DNA of 64,000 nucleotides from Sphingomonas sp. FARSPH (lineage in GTDB: Bacteria; Pseudomonadota; Alphaproteobacteria; Sphingomonadales; Sphingomonadaceae), in contig NZ_CP029985.1 of the NCBI RefSeq assembly GCF_003355005.1, positions 2,812,501 to 2,876,500 of the forward strand. The letters run 5' to 3'. The position numbers and the translations under genes were made by a program. Under the pieces are notes generated by a model. That model worked only from the letters and a program-made list of their open reading frames with translations, did no database searches and had not been told where the DNA came from. Shown here one piece after another: positions 34,238 through 43,636 of the stretch. Numbering within the stretch: the stretch's first letter is position 1; every line of letters starts with the position of its first letter.

Positions 34238-36943
34238 TCAGAACTTGAAACGGACGCCACCGCCGAACGTACGATCATATTGCCGGGTATCGCGCGGCTC
34301 GAACCCCGTCGTTCCGAAATTATCGTGATACGTCTCGTTGAGCAGGTTCGTCGCGTCGACGGTCAGCGTGATGACGTTGTTGACCGCGTAACTTGCCGAG
34401 AAATCGAGGAATTTGACCGGTGAGACGACGATCTTGCCGCCGGCAAGAGCCTGCGAATAGCTGTCGATATATTTGCTGCGCCAATTGTACGCGAGGCGTG
34501 CGGAAAAGCCGTATTTTTCGTAGATCGCAACGAGGTTGTACGAATATTTCGATACGGGGGTGATTTCCTGCCGCTTGCCGATGTTCAGCGGGTCGTCGAC
34601 CTGGCCATCTGAATAAGTGAAACTCGCCTGCGCGCCCAAGCCGCCAAGCGGTCCGGGTAGGAAGTCATAGAATTGGGTGTAGGAGACTTCGACACCTTTC
34701 AGCCGGCCGTTCTGGGTATTGCGCGGACGCGTGATGAGGAACTGCTGGACCGTCCCGTTGGAGGCGATCGTCGGCTCGAGCGCGGCATACGACTGGATAT
34801 AGCCGTCGAGCTCCTTGTAGAAACCGGCGATGGTGAAAGACCCCGTGTTGGAGAAATACCATTCGGCGGTGAGGTCGAGGTTCTTGGACTCGACGTTGCG
34901 AAGATCGGCGTTGCCCCCGCCGCCCGTTCCGAAGAAGCCCTGATTGCCGGTCTGGCCGTTCTGCGTCAGGCTGATCGCAGGATTGAGCTGCGCGAACTGC
35001 GGCCGCAAGATCGCCTTGCCGGCGACGGCCCGCAGGACGATCTGATCCGTCGGCCGGATCTTGAGCGTCAGCGTCGGCAGCAGATCGAGCTGATTGCGCT
35101 TGCCGGTGATCGGCGACAGGGTCGTGCCGGTCGCGGAGTTGGTGACCTGGATCGCGTTGAGGTCCGTCGCGGTGTTCACCGCACGCACGCCGATCGTACC
35201 TTCGACGGGCATGCTGCCGGCGTCGAAGCCGAACGCCGCCTGCCCGTAATAGGCGAACACCCGCTCGCGCAGCGAGAAGGTTTGCGCCGGATCGAACGGC
35301 GGGTCGCCGGCGGGACGGTTCGCGAGCCCGCGCACCGTACCGATGTTCGCCCGGATCCAGTCGCTGGACGCCAGGGCGAAGCGATCGACGCCGAGTCGGC
35401 CGCCTAGGATATCATCGGGCGCGTTGGTCGTGGCGCCCGGGTATCCGTTGGCCGAGACGAACGGGATCGGATAACCGCTGGGGTTCGTTCCCGCTGAACT
35501 TCCCGTCCGCCGAGCATAGCGCGCGCCGATCGCGAAGTTCTTCAGAAACCCGCCGTCGACGTTGTACAGAAGGTCGCCGTGCCAGGCATATTGTTCGCTT
35601 GCGGCGAGGTTGCGGTTGTCGAACAGCGTCAGGAAGTTGAGCTTCGTCCGGTCGGTGACGTCGTAACCGTTGAAATTGACGCGCGGCGTCCGGCCGGCAT
35701 CGAAATCATAGTCGATGCGTGGCACGACGAAGGCGGTGTCGACGACATATTGCCGGCTGGTGACGTCGCTTTTGTTGTAGGTGAATTCGCCCGACAGCAC
35801 GGCCGGGCCCGTCGTCCACTTGCCACCCAGGTTCGCCTGATAGCCGTCGGTCGTCTGGTGGAACGTCTGCTTGCTGGTGATGGTGAAATTGTTGCGGGTC
35901 GTGATGGTTCGCGCGACCGGCCGGTTGCCGGTTTCCGCCGATGCGGCCGATCCGTCCTGCACCGTATTGACGGTGACATCGCCGGCCTTGGGAAGCCCCA
36001 CGAAGAAGTCGACGTCATAATCCTGGCGATACCCCGTGTAGAGTCCGTCCGCGTAGAATTCGAGGTTGGGGGAGGGGCGCCACTGCAGCGCGACGTTGAC
36101 GGACTGGCGGGTGCGGTCGCCATCTGTCACCAGGCCGCCGACCGTGTCCGGGATCAGGGTCGGGTTCGCGGCCGACAGCGGATTGAAGCCGAAGTTGAAG
36201 GCCGTCTGATCCTGGTAGCGGCGCTTGTTGTATGATCCGGCGATCAGGATGCCGATCTCGCCGATGCCCGTCTGCCAGCGGTCGCTGACCAAGCCGCTGC
36301 CGATGTAGCTCCATTTGTCGCGCTTGTCGGAATATATGCCCCGCGCGCCGCCGGCGATCTGAAGGCCGTCAAAATCGAACGGGCGGCGCAGCCGGATGTC
36401 GATGGTTCCGGAAACGCTGCCCTCGATCTGGCTGGGAAGGTTTGTCTTGTAGACGTCGACACCGGCGACGAGTTCGGCGGGAATATCCTGGAGGGCTACG
36501 CCGCGCCCGGTTCCCGTGAAGATCTCGCGACCGTTTATGAGCGTTTCGATGTCCGGAAGGCCGCGGACAAGCACCGTGCCCACTTCGCCCGCGGCGCGCG
36601 ACACCTGAATACCGGTCACGCGTTGCAGGGCGTCCGACACGGTATTGTCCGGCAGCTTGCCGATATCCTCGGCGACGATCGAGTCGACTACCTGGGCGGC
36701 GTTGCGCTTGATCTGCTGCGCACCCTTCAGACTCGCACGTACGCCCGTAACGACGATATCCTCCGGTTGCGGTTGGGCATCCTGGGCCGATTGCGGCGCG
36801 TCGGACGGATCGTTTGCCGTCGACACCGCCGCGGGCGTTCCGCGGTCCGATGGCTGCACGTTCTGCGCATGTGCAGGCAACGCGATCGCCAAGCCGAGTG
36901 CCGTGATCGACGCACCGCCGCGAAATACAGGTCTATTCATCAT
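34238..36943 (-). CDS. TonB-dependent outer-membrane receptor, probably for arabino-oligosaccharides
   Basis: 901 residues from the first of two ATGs with AAGGGGAGG upstream. Signal peptide, then a Gln/Pro-rich spacer, TonB box EDIVVTGVR, plug domain (QVVDSIVAEDIGKLPDNTVS; RVTGIQVSR; LVRGLPDIETLINGR) and a 22-strand barrel ending in RTFGGGVRFKF. This is the Caulobacter/Sphingomonas class of carbohydrate receptors. The substrate is inferred from the GH43 neighbours. Confidence 0.88.
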   Translation of the reverse strand: MMNRPVFRGGASITALGLAIALPAHAQNVQPSDRGTPAAVSTANDPSDAPQSAQDAQPQPEDIVVTGVRASLKGAQQIKRNAAQVVDSIVAEDIGKLPDNTVSDALQRVTGIQVSRAAGEVGTVLVRGLPDIETLINGREIFTGTGRGVALQDIPAELVAGVDVYKTNLPSQIEGSVSGTIDIRLRRPFDFDGLQIAGGARGIYSDKRDKWSYIGSGLVSDRWQTGIGEIGILIAGSYNKRRYQDQTAFNFGFNPLSAANPTLIPDTVGGLVTDGDRTRQSVNVALQWRPSPNLEFYADGLYTGYRQDYDVDFFVGLPKAGDVTVNTVQDGSAASAETGNRPVARTITTRNNFTITSKQTFHQTTDGYQANLGGKWTTGPAVLSGEFTYNKSDVTSRQYVVDTAFVVPRIDYDFDAGRTPRVNFNGYDVTDRTKLNFLTLFDNRNLAASEQYAWHGDLLYNVDGGFLKNFAIGARYARRTGSSAGTNPSGYPIPFVSANGYPGATTNAPDDILGGRLGVDRFALASSDWIRANIGTVRGLANRPAGDPPFDPAQTFSLRERVFAYYGQAAFGFDAGSMPVEGTIGVRAVNTATDLNAIQVTNSATGTTLSPITGKRNQLDLLPTLTLKIRPTDQIVLRAVAGKAILRPQFAQLNPAISLTQNGQTGNQGFFGTGGGGNADLRNVESKNLDLTAEWYFSNTGSFTIAGFYKELDGYIQSYAALEPTIASNGTVQQFLITRPRNTQNGRLKGVEVSYTQFYDFLPGPLGGLGAQASFTYSDGQVDDPLNIGKRQEITPVSKYSYNLVAIYEKYGFSARLAYNWRSKYIDSYSQALAGGKIVVSPVKFLDFSASYAVNNVITLTVDATNLLNETYHDNFGTTGFEPRDTRQYDRTFGGGVRFKF

Positions 36944-37269
36944 CCTCCCCTTCGATCCTCGAATGATCCGCCGCCGATTGCGTTCGCATCGGCGGTCTGT
37001 GAAACGATAATAACTCAGACTAATGGTCTTGAACATAGGGTGGCGTACTTGGCGAAGAAATTTCTGTCGGGTCGCCGCGTGCGTCGCGGGACAGACTACT
37101 GCCGGCCTCCGAATACCGGCATGACCCGTAATCCCGGCGTTCCGCGCCGGAGTGGGCATCGATATTCGGGATGCCGATACGGCGTGTTTAGTACGACTAG
37201 AGATGGTGAGTTGCGTTTCCACCGTTCGCAGACCAATAAAACGACGGGAACGGTGAGGAGAGGCGGCAG
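36944..37269. promoter_or_regulatory. Divergent control region between receptor and GntR regulator, with a FadR-type operator
   Basis: This 326-base gap holds no gene. TAGTACGACTA at 37189-37199 fits the TNGTNNNACNA operator of the FadR subfamily of GntR regulators. It lies 71 bases before the regulator start. Confidence 0.45.
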
Positions 37270-38112
37270 ATGACCGATGGGGCCGGGGATCACGCCGATG
37301 CAGCGGTCCGTCGCGGGCGACCCACGGCCGAAGCGCAGGACAAGCGCGGCGGTGCCATGCCTTCGACGAGCAGGCCCGCGACGCGCCGGGACACTGGCCG
37401 TCGGCTGCGAGGATCGATCGCCCAGCAACTGGGCGTCGATATCCTTTCGGGCTATTACAAACCGGGCGACATACTCTCCACCGAAATCGCTTTCTCCGAA
37501 GCGCTCGACGTATCGCGCACGGCCTATCGGGAGGCCGTGCAGACGCTCATCGCCAAGGGGCTCGTCGAGAGCCGGCCGAAGGTGGGAACGCGGGTCCTTC
37601 CCCGTATCCGCTGGAACCTCCTCGATCCGGACGTGCTGGCATGGGCCTTTACCGGCGAACCGGACATGGTTCTGATACGCAGCCTGTTCGAACTGCGTCG
37701 GATCATGGAACCTGCCGCCGCCGAAATGTCTGCCCGGCGCCGGACGCAGGCGGATCTGAAACGCATGCGCGAAGCGTTGGCGGCCATGGGGCGCTACACG
37801 CTGGCCAGCGAGGCGGGACGCGCGGCGGATCGCGATTTCCATGATGCCATCCTGCAATCGACCGGTAACGATGCCCTGATCGTCCTCAGCGCCAGCATCT
37901 GCTCGGCGGTGAACTGGACGACTCTCTACAAGCAGAGGGCGCGCGCCTTGCCCCGCGACCCCATTCCCGACCATCGGCGGGTGCTTAACGCGATTGCCGC
38001 GGGCGACGGTGCGATGGCGAACGCCGCGATGCGCGATCTCGTCGATCTCGCTCTGGATGACACGCAGGGCGCCATTGAGAGCACGGTCGCCTCCCGAGAA
38101 CCGGATGAATGA
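37270..38112 (+). CDS. GntR/FadR-family transcriptional regulator
   Basis: 280 residues with GAGGAGAGG upstream of the ATG. The first 45 residues are a basic extension. The winged helix (residues 50-115) contains LSTEIAFSEALDVSRTAYRE and LVESRPKVGTRVLP. An FCD ligand domain (about 130-260) shows RRIMEPAAAEM and the late His (IPDHRRVLNAI). Divergent to the arabinan receptor, which it probably controls. Confidence 0.85.
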   Translation: MTDGAGDHADAAVRRGRPTAEAQDKRGGAMPSTSRPATRRDTGRRLRGSIAQQLGVDILSGYYKPGDILSTEIAFSEALDVSRTAYREAVQTLIAKGLVESRPKVGTRVLPRIRWNLLDPDVLAWAFTGEPDMVLIRSLFELRRIMEPAAAEMSARRRTQADLKRMREALAAMGRYTLASEAGRAADRDFHDAILQSTGNDALIVLSASICSAVNWTTLYKQRARALPRDPIPDHRRVLNAIAAGDGAMANAAMRDLVDLALDDTQGAIESTVASREPDE

Positions 38113-38194
38113 GGGGGCCGCAGCATTGCCGGGGGGCGTTGCCAAGATGAAGGTTGTCTCGCAGTATCGCTGCGATCGCAGACATTCCTCCGGC

Positions 38195-38283
38195 GGGAGG
38201 ACGTCTGTTCGGAAATCCCCACGCGCCGGATCACTTCGGCCACCCAATTGCCTGTCTCCGCCCGCTCCAGCGCAAAACGCGAT
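38195..38283 (-). pseudogene. Relic of an IS3-family orfA, inverted
   Basis: The minus strand reads RFALERAETGNWVAEVIRR then VGISEQT, the same HTH segment as the orfA at 38427, then breaks into unrelated sequence. Only about 30 codons remain. Confidence 0.6.
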
Positions 38284-38426
38284 CCGATCTTGGGGTTTGC
38301 TTCGTCTTCCTCATGCCCCGGCTTTCGGCCAGCGGGCTTTGAAGGGTGACGCCCCCCCCTGTTTTTTCATCCCAGCTGAGTGAGAGTTTTCCGGCCCTTT
38401 GAAGCCTGTGGGCAAGGAGCTGGGAC

Positions 38427-38657
38427 ATGAAGAAGTCGAGGTACACGGAAGAGCAGATCGCCTTTGCGCTGAAGCAGGCGGAGACGGGCACGCCGGTGGC
38501 CGAGGCCATCCGCCGTATGGGCATATCGGAGCAGACCTTCTATCGATGGAAGAAGGTGTATGGCGGGCTGGGTGTCGGCGAGCAGCGGCGGGTCAAGCAA
38601 CAGATGAGGCCGGCTTGGGGCACGCTCAAGTCCGCTCTTGGGTCAACACAGCATTAG
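38427..38657 (+). mobile_element. Truncated IS3-family transposase orfA
   Basis: 76 residues. Residues 1-58 are the classic OrfA helix-turn-helix (KKSRYTEEQIAFALKQAETG; MGISEQTFYRWKK). The reading then leaves the family, and no orfB follows. Upstream, TGACGCCCCCCCC at 38346 may be the IS left end. The whole 38113-38683 gap consists of such relics and no intact gene. Confidence 0.65.
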
Positions 38658-38683
38658 CAGCGACGCGGCCTCGCGGCGGGGCT

Positions 38684-40561
38684 TTAGTTTCGCCGCGCAA
38701 CCGGGCCAACCATGGGCCGATTAGAGCGTTCGATGCGATGGTCACGCGTGTTCCCGCACGATGGGGCTGGGACATCGACAGCGGGGGCGCGCTCGCGGAA
38801 CAGGATGGCGTCGACGACATGTTCGATCCCCGTGAGCAAATCTCCAGTACAATCCGCCGTTCGCCATGCGACGAATCCGTCGGGTCGGACAAGGATCGCG
38901 CCTTCCGGCCCAATCCCCCGCGCCTTGGCCCAGGCGAGACGCGGGTCGAACCAGTCGCCGTCCAGGTGGCCGATGCGCACAGCATCGATCGCAACGCCCA
39001 TGGCCTCGCTCGCTCGCTGTGCCGCCTCGACCCACTCCTGGCCAAGCTCACCCGCGATGAGCAGGAAGCGGCCGTGTCCGATCAATGATCTGATCGGGCG
39101 GCGACGACCGGCATCATCGTCGATCCAGGCATGTGGCAGTGGTGCGCCCGGCCGCGTCATCGGGACGTAATCGCGCACCGAGTCGGCGAGTGTCGGTTCC
39201 GGGGATCCGTCGTCGATGACGGCCCCCGAGGCGTAGCGATAGCCGTATTCAATTGCGAGCTCCGACGCCTCCATGGAGAGTTCCCGGATCGCCCGGCGCG
39301 CTGCCTTCTTGTACGGGGCGTCGGCGGGATCGTCCGAGAAGAGGCGGTCGAGCTGGCCCCGGTTCGCGGCCTCGCCCGCCTCAAGCGACAGACCGAACGT
39401 CTCCGCCATGGCCAAGTGGGCCGCCGAATTCTGGAGACTGCGTTCGATATTGCGCGCGTCGACGGGCTTACGTTCCGCCTCGTAGCTGTCGAGCAGCTGG
39501 TCGCCGGCCTGCCCGTTCAGTACCGCGGCAAGCTTCCAGCACAAGTTGTGCGCGTCTTGGATCGCGCTGTTGAGGCCGAGCCCGCCGGTCGGCGGATGCC
39601 GGTGTGCGGCGTCGCCGACGAGGAACACCCGGCCGTCACGGAACCGTTCGGCGAGCACCCCCTCCACCTTCCAACGGGACAATTTGTGGATGTGCATAGG
39701 ATGGTCGCCGATACCCAGCGCACCGCGCATCTGCGCCTCGACCTCGGCATCGCTCATCGACCACAGCATGTCGCCGGGGTAGCTCAGGTGATAGACCCAC
39801 TCCTCGCTGTCGGGTCCCCAGCGCGTCGGCCCCATCGGCACCATTGCTGACAGCGTTGCGTGCGCGGGTGACCAGATCCAGCGGATCAGCACCTCGGGAT
39901 CGCGCGCCCAGTTGGAGAAATCGGCGCTGACATGCACGGTCGCCGTCGTCGCGAGCACGCCCAGCCCCTGCATCGCGATGCCGAGCAGCCGCGAGACCGT
40001 CCGACCGCCGTCGGCGGCGATGACATAGCGCGCACGGATGCGATAATCGGTTTCGCTGTCGTGATCGCGAACACTGACTGTGACGCCGTCCGCGTCCTGC
40101 TCGATCGCCGTGACTTCGTGATGGAAGCGGATCGCGCCCGGCGCCAGCGCCTCGGCCCGCGCCTTCAGGATCGGCTCCAACCGGATTTGCGGCAGGTTCA
40201 TCGATCGAAAGGCACTCGCCGCTGCCCAGAGCGGGTTCTCGCCGCCGCAGCCCCAGCTCTCGACCTTGGCGATGCAGCGCCCGTCACGCCCGTCGCCGCC
40301 GGCAAATCCCGCATACCAGCCCATCGCCTTCATATTGGCCGCGGGCGTGCTCACCGCCGCGATCGCATCGGCGACGCCCAGCTCATCAAGGATCTCCATC
40401 GTCCGCTGGTTGAGCACATGCGCCTTGGGCAGGACTGAGGTAGTCGGATAGGCACTGACGAGACGATGATCGACGCCGAGCGTTGAGAGCAGCATCGTCG
40501 CGGCAAGTCCTGCGCCGCCGCCGCCAATGACGAGGACGTCGGTGTGTTGGACATCGGTCAC
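38684..40561 (-). CDS. FAD-dependent aromatic monooxygenase, TfdB/phenol-hydroxylase type
   Basis: 625 residues from a GTG (VTDVQHTDVLVIGGGGAG) overlapping the stop of the acyl-CoA synthetase gene. FAD motifs: VIGGGGAG, the DG motif (YVIAADGGR) and FLVGDAAHRHPPTGGLGLN. A C-terminal thioredoxin-like domain (about 490-600) is typical of phenol 2-monooxygenase and TfdB. It would hydroxylate an aromatic ring using NAD(P)H and oxygen. Last gene of the operon; the exact substrate is not readable. Confidence 0.82.
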   Translation of the reverse strand: MTDVQHTDVLVIGGGGAGLAATMLLSTLGVDHRLVSAYPTTSVLPKAHVLNQRTMEILDELGVADAIAAVSTPAANMKAMGWYAGFAGGDGRDGRCIAKVESWGCGGENPLWAAASAFRSMNLPQIRLEPILKARAEALAPGAIRFHHEVTAIEQDADGVTVSVRDHDSETDYRIRARYVIAADGGRTVSRLLGIAMQGLGVLATTATVHVSADFSNWARDPEVLIRWIWSPAHATLSAMVPMGPTRWGPDSEEWVYHLSYPGDMLWSMSDAEVEAQMRGALGIGDHPMHIHKLSRWKVEGVLAERFRDGRVFLVGDAAHRHPPTGGLGLNSAIQDAHNLCWKLAAVLNGQAGDQLLDSYEAERKPVDARNIERSLQNSAAHLAMAETFGLSLEAGEAANRGQLDRLFSDDPADAPYKKAARRAIRELSMEASELAIEYGYRYASGAVIDDGSPEPTLADSVRDYVPMTRPGAPLPHAWIDDDAGRRRPIRSLIGHGRFLLIAGELGQEWVEAAQRASEAMGVAIDAVRIGHLDGDWFDPRLAWAKARGIGPEGAILVRPDGFVAWRTADCTGDLLTGIEHVVDAILFRERAPAVDVPAPSCGNTRDHRIERSNRPMVGPVARRN

Positions 40562-42153
40562 GATTTTGCCTCCATGTCTGCCAGCAACGTCTCGCGCAGC
40601 TGCGCCTTCGCGATCTTGCCCAGCGTCGCGCGGGGGAGCGCGTCGACGATCCGGACGAGATGCGGCCGTTTGAATGACGCTAGGTGCGCCGCGCACGCCA
40701 TCTCGATCCGCGCGGGCAGGTCGTCAGGGATATCGGCGGCTGGCAAAACGAACGCTGCGGGCGCCTCGTCCAGCATCGCATGCGGCATCGCCACTACGGC
40801 GACCTCCGCCACGCCGGCCACCCGGGCGATGACGCTCTCGATCTCGGACGCCGCGACATTCTCGCCGCCGACCTTCAACATGTCCTTGCTGCGGTCGGCG
40901 AAGAAGAGCGAACCGTCCTCGTCCACGCGCACCCGGTCGCCGGTGATGAACAGGCCGTCGGGGCGGAATGCCCTGGCAGTGGCGGCAGGATCGTCGGCAT
41001 ATCCTAGGAACAACGACACGCCCGGCACGCCACCGACGAACAGGTCACCCGTCTCGCCTGCGCGGACCGGCGCGCCGTGCTGATCGAGGATATAGACGGC
41101 GTAGCCGGGTGCAGGCCGCCCCATCGACATCGGCGTATCCTCGCCGTCATGCGTCCCGACGATGCCGTGGGCGATCGTCTCCGTCATGCCCCACCAGCCC
41201 ATCGTGCGAATGCCGAACCGGGCGTCGCTCAGCGGCGCGCAGACCGCGTTCGCCCACAGGCGATAGGCATGGTCTTCGGGAACGGGCTGGTCGAGGAGCG
41301 ACCGCACGCAGAACGGAACGAGCGACGTGAAGGTCGCGCCATGCTCGACCGAGATCGGCCAGAACCGCGACGCCGAGAAGCGCGGCATCAGGACGATTGA
41401 CGCGCCGGCCCAGAGCGCGGCAAGCACCGAATAGACCTGCGCATTGGTGTGGAAGAGCGGCAGGTGGACGAGTTGGACGTCACCGGCGCGCAGCCCCTCG
41501 TGCCATGCGCTCGATCGCGCGCCCCAGAGCGCATTGCCGTGCGTCCAGAGCACCGCCTTCGGTCGTGCGGTGGTGCCCGATGTGTACTGAATGCCGAACG
41601 GCGCCCAGGGATCGGGGGCACGGGGCGGCAGGATCGATGGGTCGGCGGCAAGGTCCTCGAACCGCTCATCGGCCGGTCGCGCGGTGGCGGCGGGTTCGCC
41701 CGCGTCGTGATCGGTCTGTACGATCCAGCCGAGCGACGGCGCAGCTGCGCGCACCATCGCGGCGAAGCGGGGCTGGGTGACGGCCCCCACCGCACGGCTA
41801 TGCGCCGCGAAATAGGCAAGGTCAGTCGCTGTCGACCGGGCGTTCGTGGTGACGGGAACCACACCGGCATAGGCACTCCCCAGCCACGCGATCAGCCCCT
41901 CAGGACAATTCTCCAAGTGAATGAGGATGCGGTCGCCCGGCGCCACCCCGCGACGATGCAGACCGGCAGCAAAGCGCCGCACGGCATGAACGAACTCCGC
42001 AAAGCACCAGCGTCGTGCGGGACCCGCGAAGGGCGCCCAGGTCAGGAATGGCCGCTCGGCCTGAAGGCGGCCTTGCCGATCGAGCAGACTGCGGATGTCC
42101 ATCCCCGTAAAGGGATGTATCGCGGACGGCGGTGTGGATGAACGATCATGCAT
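40558..42153 (-). CDS. AMP-forming acyl-CoA synthetase
   Basis: 531 residues from the ATG overlapping the upstream gene. ANL-family motifs: YTSGTTARPKAVLWTHGN (A3 motif), GWWGMTET (A5), ITGDRVRVDEDG (A7), KVGGENVAASEIE and the catalytic Lys region PRATLGKIAKAQLRE. It activates a carboxylic acid as CoA thioester. In this context the acid would come from the aromatic route. Not a homologue I can name more closely. Confidence 0.85.
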   Translation of the reverse strand: MHDRSSTPPSAIHPFTGMDIRSLLDRQGRLQAERPFLTWAPFAGPARRWCFAEFVHAVRRFAAGLHRRGVAPGDRILIHLENCPEGLIAWLGSAYAGVVPVTTNARSTATDLAYFAAHSRAVGAVTQPRFAAMVRAAAPSLGWIVQTDHDAGEPAATARPADERFEDLAADPSILPPRAPDPWAPFGIQYTSGTTARPKAVLWTHGNALWGARSSAWHEGLRAGDVQLVHLPLFHTNAQVYSVLAALWAGASIVLMPRFSASRFWPISVEHGATFTSLVPFCVRSLLDQPVPEDHAYRLWANAVCAPLSDARFGIRTMGWWGMTETIAHGIVGTHDGEDTPMSMGRPAPGYAVYILDQHGAPVRAGETGDLFVGGVPGVSLFLGYADDPAATARAFRPDGLFITGDRVRVDEDGSLFFADRSKDMLKVGGENVAASEIESVIARVAGVAEVAVVAMPHAMLDEAPAAFVLPAADIPDDLPARIEMACAAHLASFKRPHLVRIVDALPRATLGKIAKAQLRETLLADMEAKS

Positions 42154-43636
42154 CGACCGGCTCGCGCATCGCCGCACGCCACGCCGCTACCAGCGGTTCG
42201 GGCTCGCCGATGCCGAAGATCTGGCGATCGGGCCGCACCAGGACCGCCTCGGCAGCGTGGGCGTCGAGCCACGTGCCGAGCACATCGGCAAACGGGGCGA
42301 GCACCCGGTCGTCGAGCCGTACCGCGGTCAACCCGGCGGCGAACGGCAGCGGGCCTGCGCGGACGATCAGCCACGCGCCTTCGCCAAGCGCGTCGTCCAG
42401 CCGGCCACCCGCCGGGCAGAGCGGCTGGGGGAAATAGCGGCCGGCACCCGGGCTGCCGGCGAGGATGATCCCCGTGTTGATCGGTGCGTATTGGGGCGGC
42501 CCATCGCCGCCCTGCCCGGCGGCACGCGCGGCCAGCATCGTCGCGTCGCGTGCGGCGGCGGCGTCGGGATCGGTGATGCAGACCGTCTGTCCCATCATCA
42601 TCGCCATCGCGATGATCGACCGGACGTTGGGCTCGCGTTCTGGTTGATAGGTGTCGAGCAGCGCGTCCGGCGCGGCGGTGTGGAGGATCGCGGCCAGCTT
42701 CCAGGCGAGGTTCGCCGCATCGCGGACGCCCGAGCAGAGCCCTTGCCCGGCAAAAGGCGGCATCCGGTGCGCGGCGTCGCCGGCGAGCAGGACGCGGCCG
42801 CGCCGCCACGCACGGGCGACCATGGCATTAAACCGGTAGACCGCCTTGCGCTCGATCTCGACCGCGCCCACGACATTCCAGGGCGCGAGCAGCGCCGCTA
42901 TGCTGCCATCGCCGAGCAGCGTATCGACGTCTTCGCCCGGCTTCACCATGAATTCCCAGCGGTGCCGCCCAGCGCCCATCAGCACGCAGGTGGTCGGCCG
43001 CGCCGGATCGCAGATCTGGAGATTGACGTTCGGCAGGCGGGACGGATCGCGCACGATGGTGTCGACCACCATCCATGGCTCGTCGAAGCCGAGATCCTCC
43101 ATCTCGACGCCGATCGCGGCGCGAACCGGCGAGCGTGCGCCGTCGCAGGCGACGAGATAGCGGGCGCGAATCGTGGCGCTGCCGCTGGGCGTGTCGAAAC
43201 GGGCATCGACGCCGTCTACGCCCTCGGTAAGCGAGGCAAAGCACCAGCCGTCGCGTACCGGCACGCCGATGCGTGCCGCTTCCGCGCGGAGTGCCGCTTC
43301 GATTGAAGGCTGATGGATCATGTTGGCGATCGGCCAGCCGCCGTCACCGATCGCGTCGGATCCTTCGATCCGGAGCAGCACCTGGCCGTCGGCGGTGAGG
43401 AAGTCGTAGCGCGCCGTGGTGCGGCAGGCGTGGAGCACCGCGTCGGCAAGCCCAAGCTCCTGGAACACGCGGACGATCTGGTGGTCGATGTGCGCGGCCC
43501 GCGGCAACGGATACAGGCCCGCCTCTTTTTCGGCGACAATCACCGACAGGCCACGCCGCGCGAGGAGCAGCGCGAGCGTCAGCCCCGTCGGACCGGCTCC
43601 GACGATGACGATATCGCAATCGGGCGCCGCGCTCAT
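42146..43636 (-). CDS. FAD-dependent monooxygenase, MhpA-like
   Basis: 496 residues. N-terminal CDIVIVGAGPTGLTLALLLA, DG motif LVACDGARSPVR and FAD motif VLLAGDAAHRMPPFAGQG. It matches the length and order of 3-(3-hydroxyphenyl)propionate hydroxylase relatives. It hydroxylates a phenolic ring ortho to an OH, producing a catechol for the extradiol dioxygenase of the same operon. Confidence 0.83.
   Translation of the reverse strand: MSAAPDCDIVIVGAGPTGLTLALLLARRGLSVIVAEKEAGLYPLPRAAHIDHQIVRVFQELGLADAVLHACRTTARYDFLTADGQVLLRIEGSDAIGDGGWPIANMIHQPSIEAALRAEAARIGVPVRDGWCFASLTEGVDGVDARFDTPSGSATIRARYLVACDGARSPVRAAIGVEMEDLGFDEPWMVVDTIVRDPSRLPNVNLQICDPARPTTCVLMGAGRHRWEFMVKPGEDVDTLLGDGSIAALLAPWNVVGAVEIERKAVYRFNAMVARAWRRGRVLLAGDAAHRMPPFAGQGLCSGVRDAANLAWKLAAILHTAAPDALLDTYQPEREPNVRSIIAMAMMMGQTVCITDPDAAAARDATMLAARAAGQGGDGPPQYAPINTGIILAGSPGAGRYFPQPLCPAGGRLDDALGEGAWLIVRAGPLPFAAGLTAVRLDDRVLAPFADVLGTWLDAHAAEAVLVRPDRQIFGIGEPEPLVAAWRAAMREPVDA

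Noticed and set aside
33039..34328. Plus-strand frame across the arabinanase gene
   Set aside because: Antisense to the GH43 enzyme with its full catalytic triad. Composition is Arg/Val-rich, typical of high-GC shadows. The same applies to 42095-43306, 43663-44712 and 49629-50468.
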